A stretch of 64,000 nt of DNA, taken from NCBI RefSeq assembly GCF_027595985.1, contig NC_073303.1, positions 331,265,679 to 331,329,678 on the forward strand, given 5' to 3'. Source of the stretch: Sorex araneus. Its lineage: Eukaryota > Chordata > Mammalia > Eulipotyphla > Soricidae. A model generated the notes under the pieces. The model worked only from the letters and a program-made list of their open reading frames with translations. It made no database searches and was not told the DNA's origin. The first letter of the stretch is position 1, and each line of letters starts with the position of its first letter. This document shows positions 56,396-64,000 of the stretch, piece by piece. The position numbers and the translations under genes were made by a program.

Positions 56396-58025
56396 AGAGA
56401 ATTTTCTAAAACTATAAGTACAGTGTTAGTGATTTTTGAAAGCATTCCTATCATTTACGTTGTCAATTTTGTATACTATTTTCATTTATCTTTCTTCAGG
56501 GTGTTTCTGGCTTAAACACTGTGGACTTTTGGATTGCTACTACTATTCTCGGAGCACTTTTCTAGGTGATGATTAATGTATAATTACCTGAATCTAATTC
56601 TCAAATAACTTAATTAAAGACTAAGCCCCAATAATTTTCTTGTTTTCCATTGGCAAATTACCTGCACTATAATCCTACCTACATAATTCCATTATTTTAA
56701 TTGCATGACTTGATCTTTTTCTTCCCATGTGCTCTTACATTCTAAATTAATATAACTAGATTATTTCCTCACGGTTTCTAAGCTCCATTCAAAAATAAGT
56801 AAAAAATCATTAGGTGTACTCTTGACATTTAGGTTAAAGCAAATTCTAAATGTTTCAAAGGAAAAGATAGAAAATTGAGACCCCTCAAATAAAAAAAAAC
56901 TAAGTAGATAACAAAAATAGATGAGGAACAAAAAATATATAGGCAACATGTAATAAAGGGGAAAGATTTGGAAAGTAGTATAAGCAAAATCACAACAATT
57001 TTCCCTAATTCTTGTATCACTACTATTGACAAAATAGACAAAGAAAGCAAAAGAGAATTGCTTCACTGACCAGTGTGTAATAAATCTTGGTTTCCTTGGA
57101 TTAGGAAACCTGACAAATGTAGTGTCAATTCTTTTTTATTTAAGCAGTGAGAGTGTTCACATCAGTGCAAACAGATTCAAGTTACTGAGATAAAATAAAG
57201 ACTGGATTTGACCCTTACCCAATCAAAAAATGCTAACCTATAAATGTTTTGAGTCAATTACACAACTTTCCTAATATATGTGCTTTGAGGCCAAACACTG
57301 CCCAGCCTAAAAAAAAATTTCCTGGTAAGAAAATTGGGCCTCTATAGCTACTCCCTCTTTAACAAGACAAAAATTTCCAGTCCTGGCCCTTAGAAGTGTT
57401 TAGTGACCTGTCTACCATGCATCTTTCCCAGAGTGGCAGTAATGAATCTAAGTGGATCCATGGCCATTGATCTCCACTAGTTATGCACACCAATGGGGCA
57501 TGTTCCAGTTTTGGAACTGTTTGCATCAATCCTTACTAGACATGCACAGACCAGCAGGTTGTGTGAAGAGTTGAGAGCACTGTTTCCCAGCAACAGATAA
57601 GAGAGTGGCCAGATGGAGCACTGCAACTTGAAAATCACACTTAAAGCTTAAACCCTGATCAGGTTTCCTTCAGAGTTTGTTGACACATCCAGTCCTATGC
57701 AACTTCTTCCACTGCACTCAACCAGTCTCCTCCCTTATTTTTCTACATCCCTATACCTCCACCAAACTTCATGGAAAAATAGTGTTCTGGCCTCTTACAT
57801 TTTTTTAAAATTTTTCAAGATCAAAGAACCTGGGTTTCTGTACTCTCCTTTTTCATGTATGCAGGAAGTATACAGATGATACCGCGTGCTCAAGTAAATG
57901 CAGATTCTTATAGTAAGCAGCACTTTTCAAACTGCTACCTACAATTACTAATCACCCTCAATATTCTGTGTAGCACTTATCATATTGACATAATTGCAAT
58001 GTATAAACAATAAGTTTTCTCCACA
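56396..58025. other. Unassigned AT-rich DNA
   Basis: Overlapping antisense frames at 56761-57066 (101 and 73 codons) are hydrophobic chance frames from A-rich sequence. No repeat recognised. Confidence 0.4.
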
Positions 58026-58034
58026 TAAACTGCA

Positions 58035-58240
58035 GGGTTTTTTTTTTTTTTGGTCTTTTTTTTTTTTTTTTTTTTTGCTTTTTGGGTCACACCTGGCAAT
58101 GCACAGGGGTTAATCCTGGCTCTGCACTCAGGAATTACCCCTGGCAGTGCTCAGGGGACCATATGGGATGCTGGGAATCAAACCTGGGTTGGCCAAGTGC
58201 AAGGCAAACGCCCTACCCGCTGTGCTATCACTCCAGCACC
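58035..58240 (-). mobile_element. Young SOR-type SINE with long poly-T (antisense A tail)
   Basis: Left T run of about 45 bases with one GG interruption, then the antisense body and head close to consensus. Perfect 9-bp target-site duplication TAAACTGCA (58026-58034 and 58241-58249). Confidence 0.95.
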
Positions 58241-58249
58241 TAAACTGCA

Positions 58250-58594
58250 TGTTTTATCTCACTAATGTTATTTAATGCTTTTTAAAAATTAGGATGCTGT
58301 AAGAAATTTTGTGTTTAGCTGATATCATTGGGCAAAGAATATAAACTTGCAGATTGTACAGCATGGTTGTTAGAGCTAATTTACCATAATGTATTCTGGA
58401 AACTAGCTAAGAAAGGAGATTTGACATTGTTTCACTACAAGAAATGATGGCTATATGACTTTATGGAAATATTTATTAAAGCAATAGTGGCATTAATTTG
58501 CAGTGTGTAAGTATATCAAGCTAACTGGCTGTATACCTTTAATTTGCACTTCTATGTCAATTATATCTCAATAAAGCTGGGGAAAGATTTTTAT
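58250..58594. other. Unassigned AT-rich DNA
   Basis: Nothing recognised. Confidence 0.4.
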
Positions 58595-58900
58595 TTAGTC
58601 ACTGAATTGCAAAATTATTCAGTACACATATTTAGGTTTCTGGCGTACAATACTCCCACACTGAAAACCAATCCCTTCACCAGTGTCCACTCCACTTGCC
58701 TCTACCAATGTCCCCATTTTCTTCTGACCCACCAACCTGCCTCTAAGATAGGCATTTTCAATTAAATTTTAAGCACTATGGTTTATAGTTCTGTTGCTGA
58801 AAGGGTTTCCTCTCTAATATTTTACTATTTTTCAGCAGCACCCTCCCTTCCTCCCAGTGACAAATTCACTCTACCATTGTTCTGGTATGCTATTTCTTGT
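58595..58900 (-). mobile_element. L1 3' UTR, antisense
   Basis: TTTCTGGCGTACAATACTCC, CTTCACCAGTGTCCACTCC, CCCACCAACCTGCCTC and GTTCTGTTGCTGAAAGGG, matching 52268-52620 landmark by landmark. Confidence 0.68.
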
Positions 58901-58974
58901 TTTAATCCTCCCACCCCTCCCCTCGGTCAAGCTTCCTACTAAAGCTCAGTTCTGATGTCTTTGTGGTTAGGGTA

Positions 58975-59219
58975 GCACTGCAGCACTCTAGCACTGTTGT
59001 CCCATTGTTCATCAATGGCACCAGTAACATCTCCATTGTGAACTTGTTGTTATGGTTTTTGGCATATCAAATACGCCACAGGTAGCTTGCCAGGCTCTGC
59101 CATGTGGGCGGGATCCTCTCGATAGCTTGCCAGGCTCTCTGAGATGGACAGAGCAATTGAACCTGGGTAGGCCCCATGCAAGGCAAACGCCTACCCACTG
59201 TGCTATCACTCCAGTCCAC
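58975..59219 (-). mobile_element. RTE-tailed SINE with tRNA head
   Basis: An antisense copy with an AGCACTGCAGCACTCTAGCAC tail (ACAGTGCT type), a small deletion in the tail block, both body modules and the full head. Probable target-site duplication GGTTAGGGTA (58965-58974) and GTTTAGGGTA (59220-59229), 9/10. Confidence 0.9.
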
Positions 59220-59499
59220 GTTTAGGGTAAGATAGTTTTACTTATTTTTAAATTTTATTTTATTTTTATAAAATTGTTCACCCCCCTCTATGGTTCACCA
59301 CCTCATCAAGGCCAGGGGTTGGCAATGGTGCCGACCAGAGAAGAGCAAATCAACAGGTGCTGCCCAGAGATGCAGACAGGTGCAGGGCTGGACTCTTTGC
59401 ATTGACTGTATAGATCTGGCCAATACTTTCTGTACATGAGCAGCACCTCCATGCACAAAGGATGTGGCATGTTTGTCAGCATGAAGATTGTTACAACAT

Positions 59500-59637
59500 G
59501 CCACCCGCACAGCAGAGCCTGGCAAGCTACCCATGGCGTATTCAATATGCCAAAAACAGTATCAAAAATGGGCCTCATTCCCCTGACCCTGGAAGAGCCT
59601 CCAATACAGCAGTGTTAAGAAGGATGAGCAAAGGGTT
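59500..59637 (+). repeat. 5'-UTR module of RTE shared with its SINE derivatives
   Basis: This is the only part of the RTE 5' end found in almost all derivatives. Landmarks are AGAGCCTGGCAAGCTACCC, GGCGTATTCAATATGCC, AAAAACAGTATC, GGGCCTCATTCCCCTGACC and AGAGCCTCCAATACAGC. The palindromic TTCAATATGCC / GGCATATCGAA core makes it easy to find on either strand. Confidence 0.85.
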
Positions 59638-59640
59638 AAA

Positions 59641-62465
59641 ATGACTGTCTGCACTTTTAACGCACATACTCTGGCATTGGAAGCATCCATTAAGGACCTG
59701 ATGATGCAAGTGCAGAAGATCAAGTACGACGTCATTGGATAGACGGAGATGAGAAGGCATCAATCACATCACACCATTTTCGACACTGTAGAAGAACCGT
59801 TCCTCAGAACATGCATGGTGTTGGTGTCCTCGTAAACATGAACTTGGCCATGAACATTGATTTATTCGAATGCCTAACAACTCAAATCAGAGGCTCACAT
59901 TTGAATAGATGTGACTCATTGCCGGCAGTTTCTATCTTCGTCATCTATGCACCAACATCCAACTACAACAAAGAAGAAATTGAGAAGTTCTACATAGAGC
60001 TGGAGAAGTTCTATAAAGAAAACCACACCTTCTACAAGATCATTGTCAGTGATTTTAATGCCACGATAGGACCATGAAGCTTGCCTGAAGAACTCCACAT
60101 CAGGACCCATGGCCTAGAATGGAACAATCAGTGTGAGAGACTGTCTGAGTTCATCATGTTGACTAAGATCATCCATGGTAACTTGCAGTTCCAGAAGGCC
60201 TATTCTAAATGTTGGACATGGGAGTCTCCCCATAGACAGTTCCACAATGAAATTGACCACATAATTTTCAATCAATGGTTTTGCCTGACCAATGTCGCTA
60301 TTGTCCCAAAATTCCAAACTGGATCAGACCACCATCTCCTTCATGTGAAATTCTACTTCACAGAGTAGGGGGAAAAAGCTGCAAAGTTTAAGAAGAGAAT
60401 TCCCAGAACAACCACCAACCGGGAGCTTTTTGGCACTAATGTGGCAATATGGGAAGATGCCGTCATTAACAACATCTACAAGGGATACGATCGACTGGTT
60501 CAGCACCTCTATGATCGTATGCAAGGAACGCCAAGAGAGAGAAAGCCACAAAAAGACGGCTGTCTTTGGACTCTATCAAGCTCATTCGCCAACGTGGTTT
60601 GGCGCAAGCCTCAGGCAATGACAAGCTAACATTCGAGCTCATAAAGCTGTGCAGAAAAGCAATAATGGAAAATCTCAAAGAGAGAAGAGCAACAGTGTTG
60701 GCAGATGCAGCAGGAGCCAGGAAAAGTATTCGCAATGCCCGCCTGTCTTTTGCCAACTATAAGACCAAGATGACTGCTCTCCAACATCCTGATGGATCTA
60801 TCACATCTTCCAGAAGGGCAATGGAATAGGTTATCCATGACTTCTACTCTGATCTCTTCGATAGCCACACCCACCTGCCCGCATAACAAATTCCGCAGGA
60901 TGGATATGTCGTTCCCAGTGTTCACCCTTCTGAAATCTGACATGCCATTTTGTAGGTAAAGAAGCATACAGCACCTGGTCCAGACAAGGTCAGACCCGAA
61001 CACCTGAAGAATCTGCCACCAGTACTCGTCAATACACTGGCTTGATTCTTCACATGCTACCTATCTGAACGCAAGATTCTGTCCCAGTGGAAAACCATCA
61101 GGGCCGTTTTTTTGTACAAGAAGAGAGACAACCGGGACGTCAGCAATTATCGCCCAATCTGCCTGTTGTTCATCATCTACAAGTTGTTCACTGGAGTCAT
61201 CCTAAATAGGATTGGCAGAACACTAGACAAAGGACAACCACGCAAGCAAGCCAGGATCCAAAAATGATTCAGCACAATAGACCACATCCACATGGTGACC
61301 AGGCTCATTGAGGTTTTGTGAGAGTTCAAGATGCCGCTCTGTCTAATGTTCATCGATTTAAAGAAGGCCTTTGATTCTGTTGAGACAGCACTGTCATCAT
61401 AGCCCTAGCCAAACAGGGCATTCAAACTCAGTATAATAGGATCCTTCGTGAGCTGCATTACAAATTCACCACCAGGATCTTACCATTCCACAAGGAAGTA
61501 ATCATCAATGTAAAGAGAAGGGTTTGGCAGTGTGATACCATTTCACCAAAACTCTTCAGCACCACCCTCAAGAATGTCATGCCACGACGGGAATTGGAAG
61601 GAATGGGAGTGAAGCTAGATGGTTGGCAACTACACCACCTCCGCTTTGCTGATGACATTGTTCTAATAACACCAAACATTAGCCTAGTGGCACAAATACT
61701 GGCCGACTTCGACCATGAGTGTGGCAAGGTCAAATTGCAGCTGAATCTCATGAAGACAATGTTCATGAGAAACAGACTAGTTCCTGACATTCCATTTGCT
61801 CTCAATGGAATGAACATTTCTGAATGCAGCAGTTATGTTTACCTAGGTTGAGAACTCACCATGACGAATAAGCCAACATCTGAGCTGCGCAAGAGGAAGA
61901 GAGTGGTGTGGAACACTTTAAAGAGCATCAAAGAAGTGGTTAAGAGAACAAAGAACCTCAGACTCTGGGCACATCTTTTCGACTCCACCACTCTCCCTGC
62001 ACTAATATATGCCTCAGAGACCTGGGCCCTACAGAAACAAGATAAGAATGTTATTTGGGTGTTCCCAAAGTGAATCAAAAGAGCTAGTCTCAGAATATCA
62101 TGTTTCACTCAAGTGAGAGAAGGAATCTGGAGTTCCAACCTCCACCGATGATCAAGAATCAGGGACACTGCCTCATTTGCCAAGGCGTTGAAAATCAAAT
62201 GGGCCAGATACGTAATGTGATTTGGAGATGATCACTGGACTAGAGCTGTAACTGACTGGATTTCACAGGACATCAAAGGAACACATGGCCACCCAACTAC
62301 GAGATGGTCACACTTCTTTGTCAAGACCTGAACAAATGGTTTGACGCTCTTCGTGTTCCTGGAGAGAGCAGATGCCTTTTGGCTACACTAACACGTGACA
62401 GGGATGAATGGAGATGTTACTGGCATCCACTTGAGCAAATCAATGAGCAATGGAATGACAAGTGA
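59641..62465 (+). pseudogene. RTE endonuclease-reverse transcriptase, broken
   Basis: The protein cuts target DNA and copies its own RNA there. Endonuclease (59641-60368): MTVCTFNAHTLALEASIKDL, then IFVIYAPTSNY, IVSDFNATIGP (about 60043-60073) and TGSDHHLL (about 60317-60340), which correspond to the AP-endonuclease YAPT, GDFN and SDH motifs. Here GDFN has become SDFN. Reverse transcriptase: PGPDKVRPEHLK (60978), NYRPICLL (61145), MFIDLKKAFDSVE (motif A, 61347) and LRFADDIVLITP (motif C, 61641). The C-terminus reads RDEWRCYWHPLEQINEQ before the stop. There is an in-frame stop at 59740, a frameshift before 59811, a stop at 60075, and more shifts near 60560, 60840-61000 and 61380, plus a stop at 61849. 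The full length would be about 940 codons, usual for RTE. Residue patterns remind me strongly of nematode RTE proteins, more than of BovB; untested. Confidence 0.9.
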
Positions 62466-62620
62466 TACAAGTGAAAATTGTTCATGGTGATTTATTACAT
62501 TCTATATTCCAAGACCAATCCCACCACCATTCAACTTTCTACCACCATTATTTCCTATTTTCCCACCCATCACCCAAGCCTGCCCCAATAGCAGACCTGA
62601 AATTATTTATTTTTTATTAT

Positions 62621-62743
62621 CCCGTGGCATATTCGATATGCCAAAAACAGTAACAAAAAGTCTCACGATGGAGATGTTACTGGTGCCCACTTGAGCAAAT
62701 TAATGAACAACGGGACAACAGTGCTACAGTGCTACGGTGCTAC
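62621..62743 (+). mobile_element. RTE-tailed SINE, 5'-truncated
   Basis: It starts inside the body (CCCGTGGCATATTCGATATGCC) and keeps the AAAAGTCTCACGATGG joint, the CACTTGAGCAAATTAATG tail block and three ACAGTGCT-like units. Confidence 0.88.
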
Positions 62744-62934
62744 TTGTTATGATTAATTTAATAAAATTGACCAAAAATGATTTTCTTAGTAGAAACCATG
62801 TGAAGATTGTTGTGTCCCCACCGTGGAGCCATTAACCTCTTATATAAGAGATTACCAATTTGCTGTTATAGGTTGAGCCTGTGTGTTAATATTTTCTTAA
62901 TCAAGATCAGTTGCTTTTACCGTACAGGCCATCC
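62744..62934. other. Unassigned DNA between two RTE derivatives
   Basis: Nothing recognised. Confidence 0.4.
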
Positions 62935-63470
62935 AATGTGGTGTGCTACTTCTGGTATGTCAATAATGCAGAGTAGATGTTGTGTGGCTGAAAAAGCTGC
63001 TATTCATTCCAGATATTCTAAAATTTTGATGGGATGATAGAGCTGGGGTTAACTTTTTAACTGAATGGTGACTTTGGAGTCTGGAAGCATCTCTGCAGCT
63101 CATTGATCTCTTTTGAGATTTATTTATGAATCTCTGGACCATGGCCAGTTAATGAGCTTAAATGGCTTATTGGACACCAGAGACAGTTCATGAGTGTGAC
63201 TGACAGGGTCCTGGAAGAACAGAGGGTTGCGAGAAGGTCACCCATCTCCGTGGGATCCTGGAGATTTTGATCACAAAATCCATATACCTGAGTTTTTCAG
63301 CAGATTCAATCCTGGATGAGGCTTTCCCAAGCCTGTAGAGAGTCTGGCCATGAGTGTGGTGGTGATTGGGTTCTGGAGGTTTTCGGCTGCCAGAGCTCTG
63401 CTTGTGTGGGTGATACGACTCACTTACCTCACGCTGGGGTGCCCCAGATCTGAAATTCAGAAATTTTGTT
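62935..63470 (-). mobile_element. Long 5' module of an RTE-associated element, antisense
   Basis: Read in complement it follows 19449-19743 and 42178-42540 in order but diverged: GCAGAGCTCTGGCAGCCG, AACCTCCAGAACCCAATCAC, CAGGCTTGGGAAAGCC, AACTCAGGTATATGG, GCCATTTAAGCTCATTAAC, GGTCCAGAGATTCATAAA, AAGAGATCAATGAG, and finally CAGCCACACAACATCTAC, as in 15350-15413. The body and RTE tail are absent. The 125-codon antisense frame 63188-63565 crosses it and is not shared with the other copies. Confidence 0.6.
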
Positions 63471-64000
63471 AACCATGAAATTGAACTCCCTGCGCCTTTA
63501 GCAATGGCAGCTGTAGATGAACTTAGAGTAAATAACATAGAACTTATTTTTATCATAATGGCCACTCCTTAGAGCTTACTTATAGCTTACAGCCCAGGAA
63601 TACATATCTTCTCGCTAATATGCATCATTCAATAAATGGCCCATTAATAGCATACGTAAAGAGAACTGTAATGAATAAAAACAACTACCTCAACATTCCA
63701 AGTTTTTGTGAATAAGCACACTATTTATAGACAGAATGTTTGTGTCAACAAAAGTTTCCTACATTGAATTTGGAGAGAATCATAAGACAGACCCTAATCC
63801 CATCAGATTCCATCGGTCGGTGTCCTTATAGAAGGAGACAGACATAGAGAGACGTCATTTTCCTTCAGTGTTCACAGAGCACAGGTCATGTGAGTGAGCA
63901 GACAGAGAAATAAATCTACATTGCCCATACTTTGCTCTCAAACTTCACAATATCCAAACTGTGAAAAATTTTCTGGTGTGAATGTGTGTGAATATGTGTT
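63471..64000. other. Unassigned non-coding DNA
   Basis: No gene or repeat recognised up to the window edge. Confidence 0.4.

Larger units (their letters stand above)
59281..62473 (+). mobile_element. Near full-length RTE-clade LINE (dead copy)
   Basis: A 3193-bp element is bounded by the perfect 11-bp target-site duplication AAAATTGTTCA (59270-59280, 62474-62484). It has a 5' UTR of about 360 bp (59281-59640), one long broken frame from ATG 59641 to a TGA at 62463-62465, and almost no 3' UTR. From about 59500 to 59637 the 5' UTR is the same sequence as the body of the SINE-like derivatives across the window (CGCACAGCAGAGCCTGGC, TTCAATATGCCAAAAACAG, CATTCCCCTGACCCTGG). The last 70 bases equal their tail. 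One frame, endonuclease first, minimal 3' UTR and about 3.2 kb size are RTE-clade traits. I believe a Sorex RTE consensus exists in Repbase, from memory and unchecked. Confidence 0.92.
59237..62620 (-). mobile_element. L1 3' tail, antisense, split by the RTE insertion
   Basis: A T-rich run (59240-59270, the complement of an A tail) leads to AAAATTGTTCA. After the 3.2-kb RTE the same 11 bases resume and continue TGGTGATTTATTACATTC, AATCCCACCACCATTC, CTACCACCATTATTTCC. This is the complement of an L1 3' UTR, ending near 62620. The RTE therefore landed inside an older L1 end. Confidence 0.6.

Noticed and set aside
63188-63565. A 125-codon minus-strand frame with an internal proline/serine-rich part
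   Set aside because: It overlaps the antisense 5' module of an RTE-associated element, and the other copies of the module do not share the frame.

Overview
This window is a gene-poor stretch of mammalian nuclear DNA, most likely from a shrew (family Soricidae, Sorex-like). The main clue is about 30 copies of a tRNA-headed, A-tailed SINE that I recognise as the soricid SOR family. Its head carries the boxes TAGCACAGCGGG and GGTTCGATTCC. Ancient placental repeats (MIR and L2 fragments) and several ages of L1 are also present. I found no intact protein-coding gene, no exon-like conserved ORF and no functional RNA gene. Open frames of 60-231 codons are chance frames or lie in or across repeats. 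The unassigned sequence is AT-rich and could be intergenic or intronic.

The window holds two retrotransposon economies. (1) L1 with the A-tailed SOR SINEs: L1 copies are 5'-truncated, inverted (7741-8758) or internally deleted (25210-28267, which keeps ORF1 and the endonuclease but has lost the reverse transcriptase). Young SOR copies have clean target-site duplications (5362-5534, 14605-14771, 37328-37508, 37807-37975). (2) An RTE-clade LINE with its own dependants. A near full-length but dead RTE (59281-62473) is bounded by an 11-bp target-site duplication. Its frame encodes an AP-type endonuclease, a reverse transcriptase (FADD) and a C-terminus that runs almost to the last base of the element. 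About 20 further insertions are internal-deletion derivatives of this RTE or a close relative. They join a 5'-UTR module to the last 60-130 bases of the RTE and end in a short ACAGTGAT- or ACAGTGCT-like repeat. Ten of them belong to one deletion type, most with the same tRNA-like head that the SOR SINEs carry. The arrangement parallels BovB / Bov-tA in ruminants. By my estimate the RTE and its derivatives occupy about 9 kb of the 64 kb.

Layout: 640-2340, ERV/LTR-like DNA interrupted by an RTE-derived SINE; 2.5-22 kb, SINEs and L1 fragments in AT-rich DNA; 22.33-22.95 kb, a degenerate tandem repeat with telomere-like GGGTTAGGGTT joints; 25.2-28.3 kb, an internally deleted L1; 33417-33931, a solo LTR with a perfect 6-bp target-site duplication; 34.9-35.6 kb, two RTE derivatives separated by a (TA)n/(CA)n microsatellite; 42.2-44.8 kb, a long RTE derivative and a class-II-like ERV LTR; 49.4-54.4 kb, L1 and RTE SINEs including a 5'-inverted copy; 59.2-63.5 kb, the RTE itself nested inside an L1 tail, then two more RTE derivatives.

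Names of repeat families are from memory and by eye. Boundaries are usually good to about 5-20 bases, and to the base where target-site duplications are given.
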